This document shows, in pieces, positions 30,101 through 38,604 of a DNA stretch of 64,000 bases (position 1 is its first letter; each line of letters begins with the position of its first letter). Under the pieces are notes generated by a model that was given only the letters and a program-made list of their open reading frames with translations, had not been told where the DNA came from and made no database searches. Source of the stretch: Herbaspirillum sp. AP02. Its GTDB lineage: Bacteria; Pseudomonadota; Gammaproteobacteria; Burkholderiales; Burkholderiaceae_D. The position numbers and the translations under genes are program-made. The stretch spans positions 1 to 64,000 of the forward strand of contig NZ_JADWMY010000011.1 of NCBI RefSeq assembly GCF_015767275.1, given 5' to 3'.

Positions 30101-30253
30101 ACCGGTATAGGTGGCCTTGATGTTGACCTTGGGTGGGGCGATGTCGGGATACTGCTCCAGCGACAACGAACGGATGGCCATCAGGCCGCCCAGCATGATG
30201 ATGATGGCGATGACCCATGCGAAGATGGGCCGGTCGATGAAGAAACGTGCCAT
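27098..30253 (-). CDS. RND multidrug efflux permease, AcrB/MexB type (HAE-1)
   Basis: 1051-residue inner-membrane proton/drug antiporter of the length usual for AcrB. The start, ARFFIDRPIFAWVIAIIIML, matches AcrB. The proton-relay Asp pair is in LLVDDAIVVVENVERLM (TM4), and the relay Lys is in LSAKNAILIVEFAKQLH (TM10). FVVFGFFP-type details are not unique, but the large periplasmic loops are complete. It probably exports dyes, detergents and antibiotics. It lies between its adaptor (12 bases away) and its outer-membrane channel (4-base overlap), and the set is divergent from baeSR. Confidence 0.95.
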   Translation of the reverse strand: MARFFIDRPIFAWVIAIIIMLGGLMAIRSLSLEQYPDIAPPKVNIKATYTGASAKTLEDSVTQVIEQQMKGLDNLQYMSASSSSAGSATVSLTFTAGTNPDVAQMQVQNKLQQVTARLPQAVQNNGVTVTKASTDILMVLSLTSDDPRITSIDIGDFISSTLTDQISRVEGVGDVTAFGTNYAMRIWIDPAKLQKYALMPSDVTSALEAQNTEVSAGEIGALPARPGQQINATITARSKLTTPDEFRNIIVKSSADGSLVKLSDVARVELGGESYQVASQQNGKPSSALAIQLATGANALATADAVKQKMAELEPYFPASMKLKTNVAYDTTPFVRVSLEEVVKTLIEAIVLVVLIMYLFLQNLRATFIPAITVPVVLLGTFGILAMFGYSINTLTMFGLVLAIGLLVDDAIVVVENVERLMSEEKLSPREATRKSMQEITGALVGIAMVLSAVFIPMAFFGGSTGVIYRQFSITIVSAMALSVMVALTLTPALCATLLKPHAAGHVQQGRFFTWFNRTFDRSATRYQGGVAGLLRRGKRGLLMYALIAAAMAILFMRLPTSFLPEEDQGVLMAQIQLPTGATAEQTATVVKTVQEYFMNKPESVDSVLAIVGAGVGGNSQNGARAFIRLKPWDARTGADQSASALVRRANADLSKIRGARVFLMNPPAVRGLGQSSGFDLELKDVGGVGHDALLKARDQFLQLARSNALLANVRTTGLDDTPQLRVAIDDRKADALSIATSDINATLATAMGGTYVNDFLSNGRVKKVYVQGDAPFRMQADDLNRWYVRNSASQMVPFSAFMSSKWTYGPSLLERYNGVSSFEIVGEPAAGVSSGTAMAEVEKLVAQLPAGIGFEWTGSSYQERLSGNQAPMLYAISILFVFLCLAALYESWSVPFAVILAVPLGIVGTVLLTGIFGMSNDVYFQVGLLTTVGLSAKNAILIVEFAKQLHESGKSLRDATLEAVQLRLRPILMTSLAFMFGVLPLALASGAGSASRRAIGTGVLGGMLSATMLGIFFVPLFYYLIGTWLDRRAAARPRRDDDHAMPKEGL

Positions 30254-30264
30254 GTGCGCCCCGC

Positions 30265-31590
30265 TTACTTCGACTTGGCGCCGGCGGCGTTGTCGGTGGT
30301 GGTGGTCGCGGAGCTGGCGCTGCCATTGTCAGCGTCAGCGTTGTCGGCATCGCCTCCCAGCGAGGGATCGGCGGCCGCGGCGGCGGCTTCGTTGGCCAGG
30401 TCCTTCTTCAGGCTGTCGGTGATGTCGATGGCACGCGGGGTATCGCCGGTGCGCACCTTCTGCAGACCGTCGACGATGAGCTTGTCACCCTCCTTCAGCC
30501 CCTTGCTGATCCACCAGTTGTTGCCCACCGCGCGCGCCACGGTGACCAGGCGCTGTTCCACCTTGCCATTGGCACCCAGCACCAGGGCCGTGGCCGCCCC
30601 GGTCTGGTCGCGGCTGACCGCCTTCTGCGGCACCAGCAGGGCATGCTCGTCCACACCCTCCTCCAGCACCGCCCGCACATAGGCGCCCGGCAGCAACACA
30701 CCGTCCGGATTGGGGACCACTGCGCGCAGGGTGATCATGCCGGTACCGGTATCGACCGACAGGCCGGTGAATTCCAGCCGGCCGGAGCGCTCGTAGGTGG
30801 AGCCGTCTTCCAGCAGGATCTTGACCTGGGCGGCGTTCTCGCCGCTCTTCCTGATCTGGCCGCTGGCCAGTTCGCGACGCAGGCGCAACAGGTCTACCGT
30901 GGACTGGGTGACGTCCACGTAGATCGGATCGATCTGCTGCACGGTGGTCAGCGCCGTGGTCTGGCTGGCGGTCACCAGCGCGCCGGGCGTGACCGAGGAC
31001 TTCTCGATGCGGCCGGAAATGGGCGAGAGGATCTTGGTGTACTGCAGGTTGATGGCCGCCGTCTGCACGGCCGCCTTCTGCACTTCGACGTCGGCCTGGT
31101 TCTGGCGCAGGGTGCTCTGGGCGTCGTCGTTATCCTGTTTGGAGACGGCGTCGATCTTGTTGAGTTCGGCGTAGCGCTGGGCCTTCAGCCTGGACGAAGC
31201 CAGCGTGGCCTCGGCCTTGAGCAGCGATGCTTTGGCGCTGTCGTAGGCCGCCTGGTAGCTGGCCGGGTCGATCTGGTACAGCGGCTGACCAGCCTTGACC
31301 TTGGCGCCCTCCTTGAACAGCCGCTTCTGGATGATGCCGCCCACCTGCGGGCGGATATCGGCGGCCAGGTAGGCACTGGTACGGCCGGGCAATTCGGTGG
31401 TCACTGTCTGTCGCTGGGCCTTGACCACCACGTAACCGACCTCGGCCTGGGCCGCTGCCTTGGGCGCCTCGCCGGAGCGGGAGCAGGCCGCCAGGGTCGC
31501 GGCCAGCAGGGCGGCCAGGGTCAGGGTGCGCAGCAGGCGGGACGGATTCTGGCGCAGCAGGGGCAGGGCTTGGGAGCGGAAATCGGGCAT
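30265..31590 (-). CDS. RND efflux periplasmic adaptor (AcrA/MexA type)
   Basis: 441-residue membrane-fusion lipoprotein. A lipobox LLAATLAACS places the acylated Cys near residue 36. The biotinyl-lipoyl half-motifs are GGIIQKRLFKEGAKVKAGQP and LSPISGRIEKSSVTPGALV, on either side of a coiled-coil hairpin at ~105-165. Beta-barrel and membrane-proximal domains follow to ~390. The last ~50 residues are Asp/Ala/Ser/Thr-rich and likely disordered. It starts at 31590; a longer frame adds only a short basic lead. It is the first gene of the pump operon. Confidence 0.92.
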   Translation of the reverse strand: MPDFRSQALPLLRQNPSRLLRTLTLAALLAATLAACSRSGEAPKAAAQAEVGYVVVKAQRQTVTTELPGRTSAYLAADIRPQVGGIIQKRLFKEGAKVKAGQPLYQIDPASYQAAYDSAKASLLKAEATLASSRLKAQRYAELNKIDAVSKQDNDDAQSTLRQNQADVEVQKAAVQTAAINLQYTKILSPISGRIEKSSVTPGALVTASQTTALTTVQQIDPIYVDVTQSTVDLLRLRRELASGQIRKSGENAAQVKILLEDGSTYERSGRLEFTGLSVDTGTGMITLRAVVPNPDGVLLPGAYVRAVLEEGVDEHALLVPQKAVSRDQTGAATALVLGANGKVEQRLVTVARAVGNNWWISKGLKEGDKLIVDGLQKVRTGDTPRAIDITDSLKKDLANEAAAAAADPSLGGDADNADADNGSASSATTTTDNAAGAKSK

Positions 31591-31799
31591 CGGGGCGGCT
31601 TTCTGCCAGGAACACCTGCCGCCATAGGCAGGCAATCCGGGCGCAATGAGCTATCGGACCCGTGATTATGAAAAGCAAATGTGAAGGAAAATTGAGCGCA
31701 GCCACTTTCGCCCCGGAATGAAACAGATCGCTCCCCGGCCCTCGCCGCCATGCGACTATCTTGTTAAGCTGGCGCCTTGTCCTGTCATTCCCGGCCCCC

Positions 31800-33251
31800 G
31801 TGTTCAAGTCCATCGCCCACTCGCTGGCGGCGCTGTCCGACCGCTTCTTCCACCGCGCCAACATCCGCCTGAAACTGTTCTACGCGATGCTGGCGCTGAT
31901 CGTGGCGCTGATCGCCGCCATCAATGGCGCCGGGCACTACATCTTCAACCGCGACTTCCTCGGCTATCTCAACGAGCAGGCCCAGCAGCGCATGGAAGAC
32001 ATGGTGCCGCGCCTGGAACAGGCCTATCGCGAACACGGCAACTGGGACTTCATCCGTGGCCAGCCACGGGTCTGGTTCGAACTGATGAAACCGGCCATCG
32101 TCGAGCACAATGGCGTGGTGCCGCCGCCTGGCCCCCCGCTGACCCCATCCGACCTGACCGGCGCCACGCTGCGCTTTTCCTTGCTGGATGCCCATCGACA
32201 ACTGGTGATCGGCTACCCCAACATCGGTCCCGATGCGCGCCTGCGACCGCTGCTGCTGGATGACGTGATCGTGGGCTGGGTGGCGCAGACGCCCTTCGAA
32301 AACGTGATCGGTGCCATCGACCTGCGCTTCCAGCAGAGCCAGTTCCTGGCCCAGCTCATCATTGCGGTGGTGGCGGTGATGCTGGCGGCGTTTCTGGTGG
32401 TGCGCATCTCCGGCGTGCTGACGCGCCCGCTCACCCGCGTGGCGCGCGCCACCCACCGGCTGGCCGGCGGCGACTACGCTACCCGGGTGGAGGTCGAATC
32501 CGGCGATGAAGTGGGGCGACTGGCGCAGGACTTCAACCAGCTGGCCATGACGCTGGAGCGCAACGAGCAATTGCGGCGCGAATTCATGGCCGACGTCTCG
32601 CATGAACTGCGCACGCCGCTGGGCATCCTCAACGGTCAGCTGGAAGCACTGGAAGACGGCGTCATGCAACCGGACGCGCAGACGCTGCGCTCGCTCAAGA
32701 GCGAGGTGGGACATCTCAACAAGCTGGTGGGTGATCTTTACGACCTGTCCCTGGCCGATGCAGGTGCGCTGGCCTATCGCCAGACGGACATGGACCTGTT
32801 GCCACTGTTGCGTGCCAGCGTGCAGGTCTATGGCGAGCGCTTCAGCCAGCGCGGCCTGGCCCTGACCGCGCAACTACCGGCGGCCATGCCGGTGCATGCC
32901 GATGGCGCGCGCCTGCAGCAACTGTTCAACAACCTCTTCGAAAACAGCCTGCGCTACACCGATGCCGGCGGCGGCCTGCACCTGCAGGCCAGCCTGCAGG
33001 AACAACACTGGCATCTGGTCTTCGACGACAGCGCACCGGGCGTGCCGCCGGAGGCGATGGCGCGCCTGTTCGAGCGTTTCTTCCGGGTCGAGAGTTCGCG
33101 AAACCGCGCCAGTGGTGGCGCCGGGCTCGGGCTGGCGATCTGCCGCCGCATCGTCGATGCGCACCAGGGCAGCATTGCGGCCAGCGCCTCGCCCATGGGT
33201 GGCCTGCGCGTCACGGTGGTGCTGCCGGCGCGGTTCGAGGAGCAGCCATGA
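31800..33251 (+). CDS. baeS: Sensor histidine kinase, BaeS-like
   Basis: About 483-residue membrane sensor kinase. TM1 is at residues ~20-42, followed by a periplasmic domain to ~180. TM2 at ~182-205 leads to HAMP ([20 protein letters not shown]) and the H-box [17 protein letters not shown]-box [20 protein letters not shown] and G2 box [19 protein letters not shown] complete the ATPase domain. It resembles E. coli BaeS closely, including [14 protein letters not shown]. No ATG fits; I use the GTG at 31800, and a TTG at 31761 is the alternative. Overlap by four bases with baeR and divergence from the RND operon suggest envelope-stress control of the pump. Confidence 0.88.
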   Translation: MFKSIAHSLAALSDRFFHRANIRLKLFYAMLALIVALIAAINGAGHYIFNRDFLGYLNEQAQQRMEDMVPRLEQAYREHGNWDFIRGQPRVWFELMKPAIVEHNGVVPPPGPPLTPSDLTGATLRFSLLDAHRQLVIGYPNIGPDARLRPLLLDDVIVGWVAQTPFENVIGAIDLRFQQSQFLAQLIIAVVAVMLAAFLVVRISGVLTRPLTRVARATHRLAGGDYATRVEVESGDEVGRLAQDFNQLAMTLERNEQLRREFMADVSHELRTPLGILNGQLEALEDGVMQPDAQTLRSLKSEVGHLNKLVGDLYDLSLADAGALAYRQTDMDLLPLLRASVQVYGERFSQRGLALTAQLPAAMPVHADGARLQQLFNNLFENSLRYTDAGGGLHLQASLQEQHWHLVFDDSAPGVPPEAMARLFERFFRVESSRNRASGGAGLGLAICRRIVDAHQGSIAASASPMGGLRVTVVLPARFEEQP

Positions 33252-33979
33252 GCGAAGCCTTCCACTTCCAGCCGCCCCAGAGCGCCGACATCCTCATCGT
33301 CGAGGATGAGCCCAAGCTGGCCGAACTGCTGCAGAAATATCTCGCTGCAGCCGGCTACCAGTCACGCCATGTGGCGCGGGGCGATGCCGTCGTCGCGGCG
33401 GTGCAGCAGCAGCGTCCGGACCTGATCCTGCTCGATATCATGCTGCCGGGAATGGATGGCTGGGAAATCTGCCGCCGCCTGCGCAGCTTCTGCGACGTGC
33501 CCATCCTGATGCTGACCGCCCGCGCCGAAGAAGAGGATCGCCTGCGTGGTCTGGAACTGGGGGCGGACGACTACATCAGCAAGGCACCGTTTTCGCCGCG
33601 TGAAGTGGTGGCGCGGGTCAAGTCCATGCTCAGGCGCAATGCGCTGGTGCAACGCGCACAGGCACAGACGAGTCCGACCGCTGCGGAGTTGCTGCACATC
33701 GACGAACTGCGGCATCAGGCCAGCGTGCGCGGCGAGCCGCTGAACCTGACGCCACTGGAACTGCGCCTGCTCAAGACCTTCGCCGCCGCACCGGGCCAGG
33801 TATTTTCACGCGAGCAGTTGCTCAACCACCTGCACGACGACGACCGCCCGGTCACCGACCGCGTCATCGATACCCACATCAAGAACCTGCGGCGCAAGCT
33901 GGAGCCGTTCTTCCCTGGTCATAACGCGATCCAGGCGGTGTACGGGGTGGGGTATTGCTTCGAGTTGCCGTCGTCATAG
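33248..33979 (+). CDS. baeR: Response regulator, BaeR-like (OmpR family)
   Basis: 243-residue regulator. The receiver domain covers residues ~15-128: [11 protein letters not shown] has the acidic pair, [15 protein letters not shown] holds the phosphorylated Asp, and [10 protein letters not shown] the Thr. The winged helix covers ~145-240 with [28 protein letters not shown] and [16 protein letters not shown]. The receiver C-terminal Lys motif reads [11 protein letters not shown], whereas BaeR relatives read ICKPYSPREV, so there is an extra Ala between Lys and Pro. It overlaps baeS by four bases. Its likely targets include the divergent RND operon. Confidence 0.9.
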   Translation: MSEAFHFQPPQSADILIVEDEPKLAELLQKYLAAAGYQSRHVARGDAVVAAVQQQRPDLILLDIMLPGMDGWEICRRLRSFCDVPILMLTARAEEEDRLRGLELGADDYISKAPFSPREVVARVKSMLRRNALVQRAQAQTSPTAAELLHIDELRHQASVRGEPLNLTPLELRLLKTFAAAPGQVFSREQLLNHLHDDDRPVTDRVIDTHIKNLRRKLEPFFPGHNAIQAVYGVGYCFELPSS

Positions 33980-34126
33980 CGACCGGCCGCGCAACGAAAA
34001 AATTTGGCGAAAGAACCTTAGTTCCAAACAGAATCGATCAATCAGGAAAATGAGGCTTACCGTCCGCTGGCAGCAGCGGCCGCTACCGGATTTTCAGGAA
34101 ACGGAAAGGAACAGGACTCTTGGGAG

Positions 34127-34759
34127 ATGACCTGCAAGCACGTCTGGCTGTTGCATCCACAGTCACTATGGGCGGAGCACATGCGGGTCAACATCAAGAA
34201 AATCTTCGGCAAATTCGATCTCGGCTTTGTACTCGACAAACACAGTCTGTATAGCATTCCGACCGGCCATGACGAATATGGCCACATGCTGTTCGACACC
34301 AGGCGCAGCGACGTGGGGGAGGCGCTCTACCAGCTCAAGTACCGGCAGCAGCGGCAATATGTTCTCCCCCTGGCACGGGCAATACAAAGCAGTATCCTGC
34401 CCTTGTTACCAGCGTTCGGCCTGATCATCCCGATGGCTGCAAGTGCAGGGCGGGCGGTGCAACCGGTCACGGCTGTGGCAGATATGCTGGGTCAGATCAC
34501 TGGCAAGCCAGTCTTTGGACTGTTACGCAAGACAGCAAGCGGGCCGGCGTTGAAGGACCTTCATGTACGCTCAGAAAAGGAGGCAGCCCTCGCCGGAACC
34601 CTCACCCTGCACCGGCTGATTACCAATACGGGGAGGTGGAACGCGCTGCTTTTGGACGACCTGTATCACACCGGGGCCACACTCGATGCGGCGTCCGATG
34701 TACTACGGACTTATGAGAAAATCGGGCAGATTTATGTGGCGGCGCTGACATGGAGGTAG
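34127..34759 (+). CDS. ComF-like phosphoribosyltransferase without zinc finger
   Basis: 210-residue protein of the type I phosphoribosyltransferase fold. ALLLDDLYHTGATLDAA at about residues 172-188 is the PRPP-binding loop (DD followed by TGxT). Upstream, LIIPMAASAGRAVQPVTAVA corresponds to the ComF segment VPVPLxxxRxxxRGFNQ but lacks most of its basic residues. The Cys-rich zinc finger that starts ordinary ComF is absent. An ATG at 34181 is an alternative start. It is followed after four bases by a SLOG-fold gene whose ribosome site GGAGG is inside this gene, so the two are translated together. The substrate is unknown. A nucleotide or nucleobase reaction with PRPP is likely from the fold. 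Confidence 0.7.
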   Translation: MTCKHVWLLHPQSLWAEHMRVNIKKIFGKFDLGFVLDKHSLYSIPTGHDEYGHMLFDTRRSDVGEALYQLKYRQQRQYVLPLARAIQSSILPLLPAFGLIIPMAASAGRAVQPVTAVADMLGQITGKPVFGLLRKTASGPALKDLHVRSEKEAALAGTLTLHRLITNTGRWNALLLDDLYHTGATLDAASDVLRTYEKIGQIYVAALTWR

Positions 34760-34763
34760 ATCA

Positions 34764-35354
34764 ATGACGACCGTTTTTATTGGCGGGTCGATCGCCATCC
34801 GGCACCTGGATGCCAAGGTGCAGGACCGGATCATGAACATCGTGCATCAGAAATTCGATGTGATCGTCGGAGATGCCGACGGCGCGGACGCGTCCATTCA
34901 GCAGTTCCTGGCCGACCAACGCTACCAGCATGTCACCGTCTTCTGCACCGGCAACGTCCCGCGCAACAACATTGGCCAATGGGCCATACGCCAGGTCAAG
35001 AGCTACCACAGTCCCGGATCGAGAGCCTATTTCACGGCGAAGGACCTGGCGATGGCGGAAGCGGCCGATTCCGGTCTGATGATCTGGGATGCAAAGAGTA
35101 CCGGCACGCTGAGCAACGTGATCGAACTGCTCAGCCGAAAAAAATATTCCTTGGCTTTTGTGGACAAGCTGAAGAGCTTTCACGCAATCAAGAGCGTGGA
35201 GGCACTCGAACAATTGTTGAACTACATGCCGTCTCCGGACCGCAGGAAAGCCGATGTCAAGATCGGCCTGTCCGAGAAGGTCAGCGTGCTACGCTCACGC
35301 GAACTGCAGTTGTCCCTGCTGGCGGAACGCCCCGCCATCATTGCGCATCACTGA
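34764..35354 (+). CDS. SLOG-superfamily (DprA/LOG-like Rossmann) protein
   Basis: 196-residue protein whose first ~135 residues look like the SLOG fold. FIGGSIAIRHLD begins strand one, FDVIVGDADGADASIQQFLA matches the GGAxGAD-type nucleotide loop of DUF2493-like SLOG proteins, and ADSGLMIWDAKSTGTLSNV fits the second ligand-binding motif (IWDGxSxGT). SLOG proteins bind or process nucleotides and often act as sensors in conflict systems. The C-terminal ~50 residues are helical and basic and have no recognised family. The GGAGG ribosome site lies seven bases before its ATG, in the upstream phosphoribosyltransferase gene. No membrane segment or nuclease effector is visible in the pair. Confidence 0.68.
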   Translation: MTTVFIGGSIAIRHLDAKVQDRIMNIVHQKFDVIVGDADGADASIQQFLADQRYQHVTVFCTGNVPRNNIGQWAIRQVKSYHSPGSRAYFTAKDLAMAEAADSGLMIWDAKSTGTLSNVIELLSRKKYSLAFVDKLKSFHAIKSVEALEQLLNYMPSPDRRKADVKIGLSEKVSVLRSRELQLSLLAERPAIIAHH

Positions 35355-35367
35355 GCAGCGACCGGCA

Positions 35368-36918
35368 TCAGCGCTGGATCTTGAACACGCTCACCACCTG
35401 CGTCAACCGTCCGGCCTGGTCCTGTAGCGACTGCGCGGCGGCAGCGGCTTCTTCCACCAGCGCGGCGTTCTGCTGTGTGACTTCGTCCATCTGGGTGATG
35501 GCGCGGTTGATCTCCTCGATGCCGGTGCTCTGCTCGTGGCTGGCGGCGCTGATCTCGGCCACCACGTCGGTGACGCGGCGCACGCTGGCGACCACCTCGC
35601 TCATGGTGGCACCGGCGCGCTCGACCAGTTGACTGCCGGCGCCGACCTTTTCCACCGAATCATCGATGAGCTGCTTGATCTCCTTGGCCGCCGAGGCCGA
35701 GCGCTGGGCCAGTGAGCGCACTTCCGAGGCCACCACGGCGAAGCCGCGACCCTGCTCGCCGGCACGCGCCGCTTCCACCGCGGCATTGAGCGCCAGGATG
35801 TTGGTCTGGAAGGCGATGCCGTCGATCACGCTGATGATGTCGGCAATCCGGCTGGAGCTCTCGGTGATGCCTTCCATGGTCTGCACCACCTGGTGCACCA
35901 CTTCGCCCCCCTGGCTGGCGATGTCGGAGGCCGAGGCCGCCAACTGGTTGGCCTGGCGGGCGTTGTCGGCATTCTGCTTGACGGTGGAGGTCAGCTCTTC
36001 CATGGCCGAGGCGGTCTCTTCCAGCGAGCCGGCCTGTTGCTCGGTGCGCGAGGACAGATCGAGGTTGCCGGTGGCGATTTCCTGCGAGGCAGTGGTGATG
36101 GCATCGGTGCCGGTACGTACCTCGGAGACGATCTTGTGCAGGCTGTCGTTCATGGCGCGCAGGGACTGCATCAGCATGCCCGTTTCATCCTTGCTGTGGG
36201 AGTGGATTTCCACCGTCAGGTCGCCTTGCGCCACGCGTTCGGCCACGCTCACCGCCTCGTTCAGGGGCCGCGACACCGCGCGCGCCACCGCCACCGCCAG
36301 CGCAAAGGCGATGATCACGATGGCCGCCAGCAAGCCGATGATCCACTTGCGGGCAGCGTCGAACACGTCGCCGGCCTCCTGGTCGGAGCGGGCGCTGCCG
36401 GCGTCATTGATCTTGACGATCTCGTCCATGTTTTCCAGCATGCTGCGGAAGGTCTTGTTGGAATCGCCCTTGAACATGGTACGGGCATCTTCTTCCTTGC
36501 CTTCGCCGGAGATGTCGGCGAGCTTGCGGTTGATCTCCAGGTAACTGGCAAAATTCTTGGAAAACTTTTCGTAGACAAGCTTCTCTTCCGCCTCCGAGAT
36601 CTGCTTTTCGTAGGTGGCGCGCTGCTTGGCCAGGATCTCCAGGCGCGACTTGATGGCCTTGAGGGCGTCTTCGCGTTCGGCAGGGTTGGCCGCGGTGATC
36701 ATCTGCAGTTCGGAGATGCGCATGCGCGGCAGCGAAGCCTGGATGGCCTGCGCTGCCTTGATGGTCGGCAGCCAGTTGCTGGCCATGTCGGTGGAGGCCT
36801 GGTTCACCGCCTTGAGCTCGCGGATCGCAAATACCCCCAGGATGACCGTCAGGATGATGACGGCGGCAAAGGAAAGGATCAGTTTCCGGGCGATCTTCAG
36901 ATTGTTGAACCAGTTCAT
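35368..36918 (-). CDS. Methyl-accepting chemotaxis protein, 4HB ligand domain
   Basis: 516-residue chemoreceptor. TM1 lies at residues ~11-32 (LILSFAAVIILTVILGVFAI). A four-helix bundle ligand domain spans ~33-187, and TM2 ~190-212. HAMP begins AVARAVSRPLNEAVSVAERV. The signalling hairpin carries [20 protein letters not shown] near residue 370. There is no pentapeptide tail. The gene is on the opposite strand from the SLOG gene and convergent with it, 13 bases apart. No operon partner follows, so it is probably expressed alone. Confidence 0.92.
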   Translation of the reverse strand: MNWFNNLKIARKLILSFAAVIILTVILGVFAIRELKAVNQASTDMASNWLPTIKAAQAIQASLPRMRISELQMITAANPAEREDALKAIKSRLEILAKQRATYEKQISEAEEKLVYEKFSKNFASYLEINRKLADISGEGKEEDARTMFKGDSNKTFRSMLENMDEIVKINDAGSARSDQEAGDVFDAARKWIIGLLAAIVIIAFALAVAVARAVSRPLNEAVSVAERVAQGDLTVEIHSHSKDETGMLMQSLRAMNDSLHKIVSEVRTGTDAITTASQEIATGNLDLSSRTEQQAGSLEETASAMEELTSTVKQNADNARQANQLAASASDIASQGGEVVHQVVQTMEGITESSSRIADIISVIDGIAFQTNILALNAAVEAARAGEQGRGFAVVASEVRSLAQRSASAAKEIKQLIDDSVEKVGAGSQLVERAGATMSEVVASVRRVTDVVAEISAASHEQSTGIEEINRAITQMDEVTQQNAALVEEAAAAAQSLQDQAGRLTQVVSVFKIQR

Positions 36919-37095
36919 GTATGCCTCGTTATTCTCACAGTGCTGGAATGCAGAGTCGATTCTAGGCAGGTCCTGAACGGGCCATATCGCTGATTACGCG
37001 GGGGTTTACCGGGCAATTGCCGTACTTGCCACGCAGAACTGACAAGCCTGTCAGCAAGCGGGTTTCCGGCCGATCAAACTGGTCAGGCCATCATA

Positions 37096-38604
37096 TCAGT
37101 CGTTCTCTTGTGGCGATAAGATTGGCAATTTTGCAAGTACCGGTGCTGAAGATGTACCGACCTGCGGTTCACTCTCGCGACGCTCCTGCCAGTCTCCCCC
37201 GAGAGCTTTGATGAGGAATACCGACACCAGCAGCCGTTGCCCCATCAATTGCGCCGCCTGGCGCTCGCTGTTGAGCAGGGACTGTTGCGCCGTGATCACA
37301 TCGAGGTAGGGTGTGGCGCCGCCTTCGTAGCGGCTGGTGGCGATGTCCAGCACCCGGCGTGCACTGGCGATGGCCGATTGCGATTGCCGATAGGCACGGT
37401 CCAGGGCGGCGATGCCGGTGATGCCGTCTTCCACCTCCTGCATGGCGGTCAGCACGGTGCGTCGGTAACCGGCTACGGTGGCCTGGTAACCAGCCTTGCT
37501 GAAGTCCACGCCGGCGCGCAGGCGGCCGGCGTCGAACAGGCTTTGCGAGGCCGATACCCCGAGCGACCACAGCACGCTGGGGGCATTGAAGAGCGCGCCC
37601 CAGTTGCGACTGTCCACGCCATACGAGGGCTGCAGCATGAAGCTGGGATAGTAGGCCGCGCTGGCCACGCCGATCTGGGCATTGGCGGCGGCCATGGCGC
37701 GCTCGGCCGAGGCGACGTCGGGGCGACGTTCCAGCACATCCGAGGGCACGCCCAGCGGGATCGCCGGCAAGGCGATCGGCGCCAGCGAGGGGGCGATCGC
37801 GAATCCCGGCGCGGGGGTACCGGTCAGGGTGGCGATGGCGTGCTCGTACTGGGCGCGCTGGCGGCCCAGCAGGTCGACCTGGGTCAGCGTGGTATCCAGC
37901 AGGGCCTGTTGCTGGGCTACGTCCAGTCCGGAAGTGGCACCCAGGTCGTGCCGCGACGTGGCCAGATCCAGCGCCTTGCGCTGCAGCTCGATGGCGCGCC
38001 GGACCACGTCCAGTTCGATATCCAGTTCACGCAGGTTGAAATAATTGCTGGCCAGGTCGGCGCTGATCAGGAGGCGGGTGTTTTCGAGATCGGCAGCCGA
38101 TTGCTGGAGGGCGGCACCGGCCGCTTCCACCGAGCGTCGTACACGGCCGAAGAAATCCAGTTCGTAACTGACCGTCAAGCCCAGCGCGAAATCGTTTTGT
38201 ACGGTCGCGTAATTGGGCGAATTGTAGTTGGTCAGCGGCCGGTTGGCCGAGATGCGCGCACGCGCCGCACGGCTGCTGATGCCGACCTGCGGCGCCTGCG
38301 CGGCCCCGCTCACATCCAGCTGGGCGCGCGCCTGGGCCAGCCGCGCCGTGGCAATCGCCAACGTCTGGTTGCCGGCCAGCGCCTGCTGTTGCAGGGCGTT
38401 GAGCTGGACATCGCCGAAGCGCTCCCACCAGGGACCGCGCGCTACCTCGTCCTGCGGCTGCATGCTGCGCCAGGGAGCTTCCGGCGTCCAGGCGGCGGGC
38501 ATGTCCAGCGTCGGCTTGACGTAGTCGGGGCCGCTGGCGCAGGCAGTGAGCACCAGGGCGCAGGTCAGCATGACCAGTACGACCGGCGGACGGCGCAGCG
38601 TCAT
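37096..38604 (-). CDS. RND efflux outer-membrane lipoprotein (OprM/NodT family), second system
   Basis: 502-residue outer-membrane channel. LVLTACASGPDYVKP gives the lipobox and acylated Cys near residue 22. The two OEP repeats show SYELDFFGRVRRSVEAAGAA and RRPDVASAERAMAAANAQIG, and a late SRYEGGATPYLDVITAQQSL. It is the third gene of a permease-adaptor-channel operon, sharing four bases with the adaptor stop. The channel can serve export together with the adjacent permease; specificity is not readable. Confidence 0.92.
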   Translation of the reverse strand: MTLRRPPVVLVMLTCALVLTACASGPDYVKPTLDMPAAWTPEAPWRSMQPQDEVARGPWWERFGDVQLNALQQQALAGNQTLAIATARLAQARAQLDVSGAAQAPQVGISSRAARARISANRPLTNYNSPNYATVQNDFALGLTVSYELDFFGRVRRSVEAAGAALQQSAADLENTRLLISADLASNYFNLRELDIELDVVRRAIELQRKALDLATSRHDLGATSGLDVAQQQALLDTTLTQVDLLGRQRAQYEHAIATLTGTPAPGFAIAPSLAPIALPAIPLGVPSDVLERRPDVASAERAMAAANAQIGVASAAYYPSFMLQPSYGVDSRNWGALFNAPSVLWSLGVSASQSLFDAGRLRAGVDFSKAGYQATVAGYRRTVLTAMQEVEDGITGIAALDRAYRQSQSAIASARRVLDIATSRYEGGATPYLDVITAQQSLLNSERQAAQLMGQRLLVSVFLIKALGGDWQERRESEPQVGTSSAPVLAKLPILSPQEND

